Part shown: piece by piece, positions 21,280 through 29,235 of the stretch | How the letters are laid out: each line of letters begins with the position of its first letter | How positions within the stretch are numbered: position 1 is the stretch's first letter | Assembly (NCBI GenBank): GCA_023416735.1 | Contig: JAEZGX010000013.1 | Location: 1-64,000 of the forward strand | Length of the DNA: 64,000 nt | From: Verrucomicrobiota bacterium | Lineage (GTDB): Bacteria > Verrucomicrobiota > Verrucomicrobiia > Opitutales > Opitutaceae | Reading direction: 5' to 3' | Translations under genes and position numbers: made by a program | The notes under the pieces: model-generated | Seen by the model: only the letters and a program-made list of their open reading frames with translations | The model's database searches: none | What the model was told of the DNA's origin: nothing

Positions 21280-21315
21280 GAGGACATGTCCTCACTCCCC
21301 GAGGAAAAAATCCTC
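21280..21315. promoter_or_regulatory. Paired GAGGA/TCCTC palindromes upstream of tpsA
   Basis: Two inverted repeats with the same half-site lie between luxR and tpsA: GAGGACATGTCCTC (21280-21293, a perfect 14-bp palindrome) and GAGGAAAAAATCCTC (21301-21315). Their centres are about 21.5 bp apart, close to two helical turns, the arrangement expected for two dimers binding one DNA face. They lie ~50-85 nt upstream of the tpsA ATG. The obvious candidate binder is the LuxR-type regulator encoded immediately upstream, but that is inference. The second repeat could also act as a weak hairpin after luxR. Confidence 0.5.
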
Positions 21316-21329
21316 CACCGCCCGCGGCG

Positions 21330-22193
21330 TCAGTTCACCGGCGTAGGCCGATGCGGCGGCGCCGGCACCTCCACGAAACCTCGCGGAGCCGCGCCCGCAT
21401 GACGCAACTGCAAACACGTGCGCTGCGCCCACACGATCGCCGCGTGCCGGTTATCCGTGCCGGTCTTGTCGAACAGCGTCGCAACGTATTTTTTCACCGT
21501 TGCGAGCGTCAGCCCGAGAATCGTCGCGATCTCCGCATTGCTCTTCCCATGCGTCATCCAGAAGAGCGTGTCCGCCTCGCGCGGCGTCAGCCCCGCACAC
21601 ACCAGCAACTCCGGCTCAACAATCTCGTCCAACGCCGTGGCCTGCGCTCGCGCCATCGCATGCGCATTCGTCAATTGCGTCTGAACGAGCGCAACCACTC
21701 GCAGCTCCTCGTCGCTGAAGTCCGGTCCGCCCGACCGCTCGATCCCATAATACAGCACCTCGCCCCGCACCGACGGCACGTGCACCGCGCAGTGATTCGA
21801 TACCCCCAGCGGACGATACACTTCCGCATACATCGCGCTGTCGCGGAACTGCCGCTCCGTGAAGAAATGCCGACGGCAATACGGACGCCCCCCGTTGGTC
21901 GCCGGGTTGAAATCATACAGCGCGTAGCGATCCATCAACCGCCCAAACGCCGGCATTGTCGTCGCGAAATCCGGATGATCCGCGTCGAACCCGATCGACA
22001 ACCGGCGCGAACTTTTCTCCAAAACGCCGCAGGCAATAAACTCGCACGGGATCATCGCCCGCAACATCGCGAAGCCCCGCGTCACGAAATTTTCCAAACG
22101 CAGCCCGGGCGCATAGAGCGCTTCACACGCGCTGCTGAAGGCGTGAAGTTCTCGCAATCGCATTTCGTCATGCGAAACAACTTTCGCCCGCAC
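21330..22193 (-). CDS. LuxR-family transcriptional regulator
   Basis: This 287-residue regulator has a C-terminal LuxR/NarL-type helix-turn-helix at about residues 200-255 (LTPREADTLFWMTHGKSNAEIATILGL, then LATVKKYVATLFDKTGTDNRHAAI). The N-terminal ~190 residues look like a GAF-type sensory domain. It lacks a response-regulator receiver, so it is not a classical two-component output. A Pro/Ala-rich tail follows the HTH. An internal ATG 10 codons in is an alternative start. It is co-directional with and just upstream of tpsA (100 nt), so it plausibly regulates the secretion operon and possibly itself. The signal sensed is unknown; nothing links it to acyl-homoserine lactones. Confidence 0.85.
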   Translation of the reverse strand: MRAKVVSHDEMRLRELHAFSSACEALYAPGLRLENFVTRGFAMLRAMIPCEFIACGVLEKSSRRLSIGFDADHPDFATTMPAFGRLMDRYALYDFNPATNGGRPYCRRHFFTERQFRDSAMYAEVYRPLGVSNHCAVHVPSVRGEVLYYGIERSGGPDFSDEELRVVALVQTQLTNAHAMARAQATALDEIVEPELLVCAGLTPREADTLFWMTHGKSNAEIATILGLTLATVKKYVATLFDKTGTDNRHAAIVWAQRTCLQLRHAGAAPRGFVEVPAPPHRPTPVN

Positions 22194-22233
22194 CGCCAGA
22201 ACAGACTTCAGTTTTTCTCCGCGGGAAATTCTC

Positions 22234-22252
22234 GTATCCTAATACTCGATAC
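22234..22252. promoter_or_regulatory. Inverted repeat upstream of the luxR-type gene
   Basis: GTATC (22234-22238) and GATAC (22248-22252) form an inverted repeat with a 9-nt AT-rich spacer, about 40 nt upstream of the luxR-type start codon on the minus strand. It lies in an AT-rich island that could contain a promoter -10 region. Operator function is a guess from position and symmetry only. Confidence 0.3.
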
Positions 22253-22307
22253 ACCCGGCGCAGCCGCTGCCAACTACGGTTGTTGCCCGCGGCCCCGCTA
22301 CGATCGC

Positions 22308-22580
22308 TCAATCCACGTCCACCGCTCCGCCCGCCTCGCGTTTCTCCAGACTTCGAAACGCGAACATCGTCTCGCTTTCGACGATCCCCTCCGTGCGCAA
22401 CAGTTCGTCCGTGATCACGTATTCGATCTTGTCGATCGAATCGCACTTGATGACCACCAGCAGATCCCAGCGCCCGGACACCGAGTAAACATCGGTGATA
22501 TCGCGGATTTCCAAGAGCTTCTCCGCCGTCCCCGTCACCTTCCGATGATCGATCTTCAATAACACGATTGCAGTAGCCAT
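22308..22580 (-). CDS. Stand-alone Lrp/AsnC ligand-binding (RAM) domain protein
   Basis: This 90-residue protein matches the C-terminal ligand-binding and oligomerisation domain of Lrp/AsnC regulators (AIVLLKIDHRKVTGTAEKL, the DVYSVSGRWDLLVVIKCDS strand pair, and ESETMFAFRS), but has no helix-turn-helix. Stand-alone versions form ring-like oligomers, bind amino acids and may modulate full-length Lrp proteins or enzymes. It sits between the luxR-type gene and oxyR, all on the minus strand but well spaced (114 nt and 126 nt), so it is probably its own unit. Family is clear; target and ligand cannot be told from the sequence. Confidence 0.85.
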   Translation of the reverse strand: MATAIVLLKIDHRKVTGTAEKLLEIRDITDVYSVSGRWDLLVVIKCDSIDKIEYVITDELLRTEGIVESETMFAFRSLEKREAGGAVDVD

Positions 22581-22706
22581 AAAATCTCGCGCGTCCGCCG
22601 CCTCAGCGCAGCGCGTCGCGCAGGATCGACCTTACACATCCCCACCTCGATTGCACGTTCCGATCCGTTCGTGCCGCGTGCGCGCCGAGGAGGATCCGCG
22701 CCAGTT

Positions 22707-23579
22707 CTACTTGTCGCGCCCGTGCAGAAACTCGACCAGCGTCCGCGCCGCGAGACTCAAGGGCCGCGCTTCCCGATGCACGACGCCAATCGCGCGCGTC
22801 ATTCCGCTCAGCGCCCGATAGCGCACGCCTTTCACGTCCGGTTTCCGCGCCATCGCCGGCACGATCGACACTCCCCATCCTTCAGCCACGAACGCCAGCA
22901 CCGTCTCGATCTGCGCACTGCGAAAACTCACCCGCGGCGCAAAACCGTTCAACCGGCAGAACTGCAACGCCTGCCCCGCCAGACAATGTCCTTCCTTCAT
23001 CAAAATGAAGGGCTCCTCCGCCAGGTCACCGAGGGTCAGCGCCCGACGCGCCGCCAAGCGATGACCCGCCGGCATCGCCACAAGCAGCGGTTCGTCGAAA
23101 AACTCCTGCGCCACCAGTCCCGCCCGTTCGACGGGCAGACTCACCAGCGCCAGATCGATTTCCTTGCCCAAGGCCGCTCGCGCCAGCGCCTCCGTCGTAT
23201 CTTCGTGCACGACGACTTCGATTCCCGGATACGCCTTCGAAAACGCCCGCAGTCTTCCTGGTAAATAATACGGCGCCACCGTCGGCAGCGCGCCAAGCAC
23301 CACCCGGCCTCGCATCATCCCGCTCACCTCCCGCACGCTTTCTCCCGCGAGCTCCACTTGGTCGAGCACGCGTTCGGCATGCACCCGAAAGATCTCGCCC
23401 GCCGGCGTGAGCGCCACCGTCCGCTTCGTTCGCTCGAACAACTTCTCCCCGAGCTCTTCCTCGAGTTTGATGATCTGCTGGCTTAGCGACGGTTGCGCCA
23501 CCCGACAGCGCTCCGCCGCCCGACTGAAGTTTCGCGTGCGCGCCACCGCGACGAAGTAACGTAGTTGATGCAGCTCCAT
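22707..23579 (-). CDS. oxyR: Hydrogen-peroxide-sensing LysR-type regulator OxyR
   Basis: This 290-residue LysR-family regulator has an N-terminal winged HTH (MELHQLRYFVAVARTRNFSRAAERCRVAQPSL in part) and a periplasmic-binding-protein-like sensor domain. By count, cysteines fall at positions 199 (in KEGHCLAGQA) and 208 (in ALQFCRLNG), the same numbering as the peroxide-reactive pair of E. coli OxyR, so a thiol-disulfide peroxide switch is very likely. It is divergent from a catalase gene starting 117 nt away, the classic OxyR-target arrangement. I could not confidently place an OxyR box in the intergenic gap. Confidence 0.9.
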   Translation of the reverse strand: MELHQLRYFVAVARTRNFSRAAERCRVAQPSLSQQIIKLEEELGEKLFERTKRTVALTPAGEIFRVHAERVLDQVELAGESVREVSGMMRGRVVLGALPTVAPYYLPGRLRAFSKAYPGIEVVVHEDTTEALARAALGKEIDLALVSLPVERAGLVAQEFFDEPLLVAMPAGHRLAARRALTLGDLAEEPFILMKEGHCLAGQALQFCRLNGFAPRVSFRSAQIETVLAFVAEGWGVSIVPAMARKPDVKGVRYRALSGMTRAIGVVHREARPLSLAARTLVEFLHGRDK

Positions 23580-23695
23580 AGGCGTTTCCTATTACTGAAA
23601 GCGGAACTTAGTCTTTCTCGATTCTCCGGCCAGTTGATAATCTCCGTTTTCTGCCCGCGCGCCGCACGCGCCCGCGGACGAACAGTCGTTACTTC

Positions 23696-25186
23696 ATGTC
23701 AACAGCACCTCAACTCACCACCGCCTCCGGCATCCCGGTTGGCGATAACCAAAACTCGCTCACCGCCGGTGCGCGCGGGCCCGTTCTTCTTCAGGATTTC
23801 CACCTGCTCGAGAAGCTCGCCCACTTCAACCGCGAGCGCATCCCGGAACGCGTCGTGCACGCGAAGGGTTCCGCCGCCTATGGCACTTTCACCGTCACGC
23901 AGGACATCACCAAATACACGTCGGCGAAACTCTTCTCCAAGGTCGGCAACACCTGCGAAACCTTCCTCCGCTTTTCCACGGTCGCGGGCGAGCGCGGCGC
24001 GGCCGATGCCGAGCGCGATGTTCGCGGTTTCGCCCTCCGCTTCTATACCGAGCAGGGCAACTGGGACATCGTGGGCAACAACACGCCCGTGTTCTTCCTC
24101 CGCGATCCGCTGAAATTCCCCGACTTCATCCACACGCAGAAGCGCGACCCGCAGACGAATCTCCGCAGCAACATCGCCGCGTGGGACTTCTGGTCCCTGT
24201 CGCCCGAGTCGTTGCATCAGGTCACGATTCTCATGAGCGATCGCGGCATCCCGCGCAATCTGCGCCAGATGCACGGTTTCGGCTCGCACACGTATTCCTT
24301 CATCAACGCGATCGGCGAACGCCACTGGGTGAAGTTCCACTTCAAATCCATGCAGGGCATCGCCAACTACACCGATGCCGAGGCCGCCGAGGTCGTCGGC
24401 CAGAACCGCGAGTCCTCGCAGGCCGATCTCTTCCACGCGATCGCCGACCGCAACTTCCCGAAGTGGCGCTTCTGCATCCAGGTGATGACCGAGGAGCAGG
24501 CCCGCACGTGGAAATACAATCCTTTCGATCTCACCAAGGTTTGGCCGCACGGCGAGTTCCCGCTGATCGAGGTTGGCATCCTCGAGCTCAATCGTAATCC
24601 GCAGAACTACCACGCCGAGGTCGAGCAGGCCGCGCTCGCGCCGTCGAACATCGTTCCCGGCGTCAGCTTCTCGCCCGACAAGATGCTCCAGGCGCGCATC
24701 TTCTCCTACGCCGACGCGCAGCGCTATCGCATCGGCGGAAACTACCAGCAGTTGCCCGTCAACGCTCCGCGCTGCCCGGTGTTCAACTACCAACGCGACG
24801 GCGCCATGCGCTTCGACTTTTCGAAGGACGTCTCGCCCAACTACGAGCCCAACTCCTTCAATGGTCCGAAGGAATGCCCGGCCTTCAACGAGCCCGCACT
24901 CAAGCTCGAGGGCGACGCCGACCGCTACAATCACCGCGCCGGCAATGACGACTACACGCAACCGGGCAATCTCTTCCGTCTCTTCGACGCCGCCCAGCGC
25001 GAGCGTCTCTTCGGCAATATCGCGCGCCACATGGCGGGCGTGCCGCAGGAAATCCAGCTTCGGCAGATCTGCCATTTCTTCCGGGCCGATCCGGAATATG
25101 GCCTCGGCGTCGCCCGCGCCCTCGGCCTCGACCTGAGCGCATTCTCCGCGCAACTCGGCGCTCATGCGCCGGCGGCTCGCCCATGA
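23696..25186 (+). CDS. katA: Monofunctional haem catalase (small-subunit type)
   Basis: This 496-residue enzyme decomposes hydrogen peroxide. The catalytic histidine is H55 in RIPERVVHAKGSAAYG, the distal asparagine lies in the IVGNNTPVFF motif (about N128), and the proximal haem tyrosine in the RIFSYADAQRYR motif. The length and the C-terminal stop without a flavodoxin-like extension indicate a small-subunit catalase. The N-terminus (MSTAPQLTTASGIPVGDNQNSLT) is cytosolic-type with no signal peptide. The gene is divergent from oxyR and probably induced by it. Confidence 0.96.
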   Translation: MSTAPQLTTASGIPVGDNQNSLTAGARGPVLLQDFHLLEKLAHFNRERIPERVVHAKGSAAYGTFTVTQDITKYTSAKLFSKVGNTCETFLRFSTVAGERGAADAERDVRGFALRFYTEQGNWDIVGNNTPVFFLRDPLKFPDFIHTQKRDPQTNLRSNIAAWDFWSLSPESLHQVTILMSDRGIPRNLRQMHGFGSHTYSFINAIGERHWVKFHFKSMQGIANYTDAEAAEVVGQNRESSQADLFHAIADRNFPKWRFCIQVMTEEQARTWKYNPFDLTKVWPHGEFPLIEVGILELNRNPQNYHAEVEQAALAPSNIVPGVSFSPDKMLQARIFSYADAQRYRIGGNYQQLPVNAPRCPVFNYQRDGAMRFDFSKDVSPNYEPNSFNGPKECPAFNEPALKLEGDADRYNHRAGNDDYTQPGNLFRLFDAAQRERLFGNIARHMAGVPQEIQLRQICHFFRADPEYGLGVARALGLDLSAFSAQLGAHAPAARP

Positions 25187-25331
25187 GCTCGTTCGCGCCG
25201 TCACCCGCGCTCACGAGCGACGAGCTTCTCATCGCCGCACCGTTGTGGCTGCTCGCCGGCGCGTGACCTCTCACTCGCGCGGTTCGGGTGAAATCCGGAC
25301 CGCGCGTTTCCCGACTTTTACTTCCTTTAAT

Positions 25332-25547
25332 ATGAACAAAAACCTCCCTTCCTCCCTTCGCACGGCCAGCCCGGCCGACGGACTCACGCTCGCCCGCCAG
25401 CTCGCCGCGCTCTCGCCGTCCGCATCTTCCGCGCCCGCCACCATGGCCGATTGCCTGAAAACCTCCACCGCTTCCGCCTCCGGCGATCTTCTCGTCGCCG
25501 TGTATTTTCAAGCCGTCGCCGCCGCCAACGAAGGCTGGCGCAACTAA
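25332..25547 (+). CDS. Small hypothetical protein (71 aa)
   Basis: This short frame (MNKNLPSSLRTASPADG...) encodes an Ala/Ser-rich central part and a hydrophobic-aromatic end (LLVAVYFQAVAAANEGWRN). The N-terminal Asn/Lys-rich start is unlike shadow translations of GC-rich DNA. A strong rho-independent terminator follows 30 nt after the stop, supporting a transcribed unit of its own. No family is recognised. The reading frame extends upstream without an obvious start, so the ATG at 25332 is chosen because the upstream residues look like random shadow. Confidence 0.45.
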   Translation: MNKNLPSSLRTASPADGLTLARQLAALSPSASSAPATMADCLKTSTASASGDLLVAVYFQAVAAANEGWRN

Positions 25548-25576
25548 GCCTTGCTCGTTCGAGCTTTGCCCAAATC

Positions 25577-25602
25577 AAGCGTGCAGAAATGCACGCTTTT
25601 TT
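25577..25602 (+). terminator. Rho-independent terminator
   Basis: A perfect 9-bp stem AAGCGTGCA/TGCACGCTT with a GAAA tetraloop (25577-25598) is followed by a run of Ts to 25602. The GNRA loop and T-tract make it a textbook terminator for the 71-residue gene and possibly the catalase transcript. Confidence 0.9.
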
Positions 25603-25686
25603 CGTGCAGTTTTCCCCGAGCGCGCACCCGAAAATGAACTTCCCCCCTCCCGCCCGGTCTGGCCTGCCGTCCTCCTCCAACTCGGC

Positions 25687-26397
25687 ATGTTCGTCGCGAT
25701 TCTCAATCACGGCCATGTTGCCCAAGCGCTCGAGCTCAAGCGCGCCTTCCTTCCGCACGCCCGCACGATCGCGATCGACAGCGGCTCCACGCTCACGCCG
25801 CTCGAGCGCAGCGGCTTCGATCTCGCGTTGCCCAACGTTTACTATTCCGGGCTGCTGAACGCCGTCGCCGAGCGCACCGAACATTTCGCGCCCGACGACC
25901 CCATCTTCATTTGGTGCTCCGACGTCACGTGCGACGATCACAGCCGGATGATCGAACTCGCCCGCCGCGCCTTCACCCGGCCATGGATCGGCATCTACGC
26001 GCCTTCCGCGTCGCACTCCGACCAACCCCAGATGCGTAATCGCAACACCGGCACCGTTCGCCGCGTCACGTTCGTCGACGGTTTCTGTTTCGCCGTTCGC
26101 AGCAGCATCCTTCACCAGCTCTGCCCCATCGACACCCGGCTAAACCGCCGCGGCTGGGGACTCGAAGTCCAACTGGGCTACATCGCGCGTCATCACCGCT
26201 GGTCCACCGTGATCGACGATCGCATCGAGGTGCAACATCCGCGCCACACCGGCTACTCCCGCGCCGATGCCTGGCGCGAACGCGGCGCCTGGCAAGCCGC
26301 GCTCCCGCCCATGCCGCGTCTCTTTCACCGCCTCGCCCGCCGCCCGCTCGCCAAAAAGCCGCTCACCATGCGGCTCATGCTCGCACTGCCTTGGTAA
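25687..26397 (+). CDS. Glycosyltransferase-like (GT-A type) protein
   Basis: This 236-residue soluble protein has an N-terminal Rossmann-like start (MFVAILNHGHVAQALELKRAFLPHARTIAIDSG), a central acidic region (IWCSDVTCDDH), and a segment VDGFCFAVRSSIL followed by RGWGLEVQLGYIARHH and HPRHTGYSRADAW. That order (an 'FVDGF-A-R' acceptor loop, then 'GWG-E/D' near the catalytic site) is seen in family-2-like GT-A glycosyltransferases. The sugar donor and acceptor are unknown. It has no signal peptide or membrane segment. The ATP-grasp/alpha-E/transglutaminase genes begin 182 nt downstream; functional linkage is possible but unproven. Confidence 0.55.
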   Translation: MFVAILNHGHVAQALELKRAFLPHARTIAIDSGSTLTPLERSGFDLALPNVYYSGLLNAVAERTEHFAPDDPIFIWCSDVTCDDHSRMIELARRAFTRPWIGIYAPSASHSDQPQMRNRNTGTVRRVTFVDGFCFAVRSSILHQLCPIDTRLNRRGWGLEVQLGYIARHHRWSTVIDDRIEVQHPRHTGYSRADAWRERGAWQAALPPMPRLFHRLARRPLAKKPLTMRLMLALPW

Positions 26398-26579
26398 CCA
26401 CCGCGGGCATACCGCCGTCGCCGCCGCGCGTAAGGGCCCAACGGATACGGCTCCGGCTCCTCGTGGCGTCATAAAACGCATGACGCTCCATCGCGTCCCT
26501 GGGCGCGTTTCCCTGACCGCCTCCTCGCTGGCAAGACTCCTGCTAAACCTCGTTGTTCACCCACCAGCGACCGCCACTC

Positions 26580-28025
26580 GTGTCCATCTTCAGCTCTACT
26601 TACGACGCCGGAAATTTTTTCGATGAAATGCTCGCCCCCGGCGGCGATGTCCGGCCGCACTACCGTCGCCTCACCGAGCGGCTGAGCACGCTGCCGGAAA
26701 CCGATTTCAACCAGCGCCGCGCCGCGGTCGATCTCGCCTTCCTCAGCCGCGGCGTCACCTTCACTGTTTACGGCGACGGCGAGGGCACCGAACGCATTTT
26801 CCCGTTCGACCTGATCCCGCGCATCATTCCCGCCGCCGAGTGGACGAAGCTCGAGGCCGGTCTCGCCCAGCGCATCACCGCGCTCAACCTCTTCCTCCAC
26901 GATCTTTACCACGAACAAAAGATCCTGCGCGACCGCATCGTGCCCGCCGCCCTCGTTCTCGGTGCGAAACACTTCCGTCGCGAGTTCATGAACTTCGACG
27001 TTCCCGGCGGCATCTACATCCATATCTGCGGCACCGATCTGATCCGCGACAAGGACGGCCGCTACCTCGTGCTGGAAGACAATCTCCGCTGTCCATCCGG
27101 CGCGTCCTACATGATCGAAAATCGCGCCGCCATGCGCCGCGCGTTTCCCCAGCTGTTCAACAGCTACCGTGTCCGCCCCGTCGAAACGTATCCCGACGCC
27201 CTGCTCAAATCGCTCCTGCACGTCGCGCCCACCCGCCGCGAACGGCCCAACGTCGTCCTCCTCACCCCGGGCGTCTACAACAGCGCCTACTTCGAACACA
27301 CGTTCCTCGCCCGGCAAATGGGCATTCCCATCGTCGAGGGCCGCGATCTTCTGGTGCGCGATTCGCGCGTCTTCATGCGCACCACCGCGGGGCTCGTTCC
27401 GGTTGATGTCATTTACCGGCGCATCGACGACGACTTTCTCGATCCCACCGTTTTCCGTTCGGATTCCATTCTCGGCGTTCCCGGCCTCGTTAACGCCTAC
27501 CGGTCCGGCCACGTCGCCCTCGCCAACGCCATCGGCACCGGCGTCGCCGACGACAAGGTCATCTACGCCTACGTCCCGAAGCTCATCAAATACTACCTCG
27601 ATCAGGATCCGATCCTGCCAAACGTAAACACCTACCTCCCGTCCGAACCTGCCGATCGGAAGTTCATCCTCGAAAACATTCCCAACCTCGTCGTCAAAGC
27701 CGCCAACGAAGCCGGCGGCTACGGCATGCTCATCGGGCCCGCCGCCACCAAAGCCGAATGCGACGACTTCCGCCGCAAGGTCGCCGCCCACCCGCGAGAT
27801 TTCATCGCCCAGGATCCGATCAGCCTCTCCCGTTCACCGACTTGGTGCGACGGCCGTCTCGAGGGCCGCCACATCGACCTGCGCCCTTACATCCTCTACG
27901 GCGAAAAAATCACCGTCACGCCCGGCGGCCTCACCCGCGTCGCCCTGCGCAAGGGCTCCCTCGTCGTCAACTCCTCCCAAGGCGGCGGCTCCAAGGACAC
28001 CTGGGTCCTCCAAAAGAACGAGTAA
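26580..28025 (+). CDS. Circularly permuted ATP-grasp type 2 protein (DUF404/DUF407)
   Basis: This ~481-residue protein belongs to the circularly permuted ATP-grasp family, predicted to ligate amino or carboxyl groups at the cost of ATP. Recognisable segments are FFDEMLAPGG near the N-terminus, the RGVTFTVYGDGEGTERIFPFDLIPRIIP region, LVLEDNLRCPSGASYMIENR, the VVKAANEAGGYGMLIGP ATP-binding segment, and ISLSRSPTWCDG...HIDLRPYILYG. No ATG fits; I chose GTG at 26580 (VSIFSSTYDAGNFF), with TTG at 26553 as alternative. It heads a trio with the alpha-E and transglutaminase genes, a conserved neighbourhood thought to make or cleave an unknown peptide-like product. Confidence 0.9.
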   Translation: MSIFSSTYDAGNFFDEMLAPGGDVRPHYRRLTERLSTLPETDFNQRRAAVDLAFLSRGVTFTVYGDGEGTERIFPFDLIPRIIPAAEWTKLEAGLAQRITALNLFLHDLYHEQKILRDRIVPAALVLGAKHFRREFMNFDVPGGIYIHICGTDLIRDKDGRYLVLEDNLRCPSGASYMIENRAAMRRAFPQLFNSYRVRPVETYPDALLKSLLHVAPTRRERPNVVLLTPGVYNSAYFEHTFLARQMGIPIVEGRDLLVRDSRVFMRTTAGLVPVDVIYRRIDDDFLDPTVFRSDSILGVPGLVNAYRSGHVALANAIGTGVADDKVIYAYVPKLIKYYLDQDPILPNVNTYLPSEPADRKFILENIPNLVVKAANEAGGYGMLIGPAATKAECDDFRRKVAAHPRDFIAQDPISLSRSPTWCDGRLEGRHIDLRPYILYGEKITVTPGGLTRVALRKGSLVVNSSQGGGSKDTWVLQKNE

Positions 28026-28129
28026 ACCTCCCACCCGCGTCCCGCCTGCCGTCGAAAACGAAATCGAAAATCCCAATTCGAAGATCCTCCGTGCCTTCCG
28101 TCCCCATCATCCGCCCGCAAGCCACCGTG

Positions 28130-29164
28130 ATGCTCTCCCGCGTCGCGCATTCCTTGTATTGGATGTCCCGCTACATCGAGCGCGCCGAAAACATCACGCG
28201 TCTGCTCGAGGTGAATCTGCAATTCCTCCTCGATTTCCAGGACATCCAGGACGGCGCGCTCAAGGATCACTGGGGACCAATCATCGCCAGTTCGGGCAGC
28301 GAGGAACTCTTCTCCTCCCTCTACTCCAGCGCCAATAACCAGGCCGTCACTTCGTTCTTCGCTTTCGATCTTCGCAATCCGAGCTCCATCCTCGCGTGCA
28401 TCTACGCCGCCCGCGAAAACGCGCGCATGATCCGCGACCAGATCTCGCTCGAGATGTGGGAAACCATCAACGAGCTCTACCTCTTCCTCAAAAATCGCGA
28501 CTCCACCGACGTCTGGGAAGACGGCCCGCAAAACTTCTTCGACCAGATCAAGCGCCACTCCCACCTTTTCCAAGGTCTCACCAGCTCCACTTACCCGCGC
28601 AACGAGGGCTGGGAGTTCATCGAGTTCGGCAAGTTTCTCGAACGCGCCGACATGACCACGCGCATCCTCGATGTGAAATATCACATCCTTCTCCCGAGCG
28701 CGAAAGACGTCGGCGGCGCCATCGACACCGCGCAATGGCACGCCGTCCTCCGCTCGGCCAGCGCCCTCGAAGCCTATCGCCGTTTCTACGTTCACGAGAT
28801 CCTGCCGTGGAAGGTCGCCGAGTTCCTCATCTTCTCCGACGCCTTCCCTCGGTCACTCACTTACTGCGTTTCCCAACTCGACGAACTTCTCCGCCGCATC
28901 CTCGGCGACAACGGCCCGCGCATCCGCACCACCGCCGCCCGCACGTCCCGCCGCCTCCTTGCCGATCTCCAATCGCTCACCATCGGCGATGTCCTCGAGA
29001 AAGGCCTGCACGAATTCCTTCTCGATCTCCAAAAATGCCTCGATCGCATCGGCGACGAGGTTGTCCAAACGACCATGTTTTATCCCGCAGAAGCCCTCGC
29101 TGACGACCAGCAGCAGCAACAACAACAACAGCAGCAGCAGCAAACGTCCGCGTTTTCCGCCTGA
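28130..29164 (+). CDS. Alpha-E domain protein with C-terminal polyglutamine tail
   Basis: This 344-residue all-helical protein begins with the family signature MLSRVAHSLYWMSRYIERAENITRLL and contains the conserved NPSSILACIYAARENARMIRDQIS region and GLTSSTYPRNEGWEFIEFGKFLERADMTTRILDVKYH. Alpha-E proteins always travel with ATP-grasp and transglutaminase partners, and their biochemical role is not settled. I chose the ATG at 28130, which starts exactly at the family motif; GTG at 28091 would add 13 residues. The end of the chain is odd: 12 consecutive glutamines followed by TSAFSA, encoded by a CAG/CAA microsatellite. Confidence 0.9.
   Translation: MLSRVAHSLYWMSRYIERAENITRLLEVNLQFLLDFQDIQDGALKDHWGPIIASSGSEELFSSLYSSANNQAVTSFFAFDLRNPSSILACIYAARENARMIRDQISLEMWETINELYLFLKNRDSTDVWEDGPQNFFDQIKRHSHLFQGLTSSTYPRNEGWEFIEFGKFLERADMTTRILDVKYHILLPSAKDVGGAIDTAQWHAVLRSASALEAYRRFYVHEILPWKVAEFLIFSDAFPRSLTYCVSQLDELLRRILGDNGPRIRTTAARTSRRLLADLQSLTIGDVLEKGLHEFLLDLQKCLDRIGDEVVQTTMFYPAEALADDQQQQQQQQQQQQTSAFSA
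29108..29143 (+). repeat. CAG/CAA microsatellite encoding 12 glutamines
   Basis: Twelve consecutive Gln codons (3 CAG, 4 CAA, 4 CAG, 1 CAA) lie six codons before the stop of the alpha-E gene. The blocks of pure CAG and pure CAA suggest slippage-driven growth. The tract is in the disordered tail, so length changes would be tolerated. Confidence 0.95.
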
Positions 29165-29235
29165 CCGCGCCTGGCGCTTGCCTTCGCTCCCGCCCTCCGG
29201 CTCCCTGCTTTTTCTGCCGGCGGCTCGCCGCTCCC

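Noticed and set aside
23580..23695. OxyR binding box in the oxyR-katA gap
   Set aside because: I could not find a convincing set of four phased half-sites by eye, so none is reported.
26469..27791. 440-residue frame antisense to the ATP-grasp gene
   Set aside because: Shadow frame rich in Val/Gly/Asp; the sense frame carries clear family motifs.
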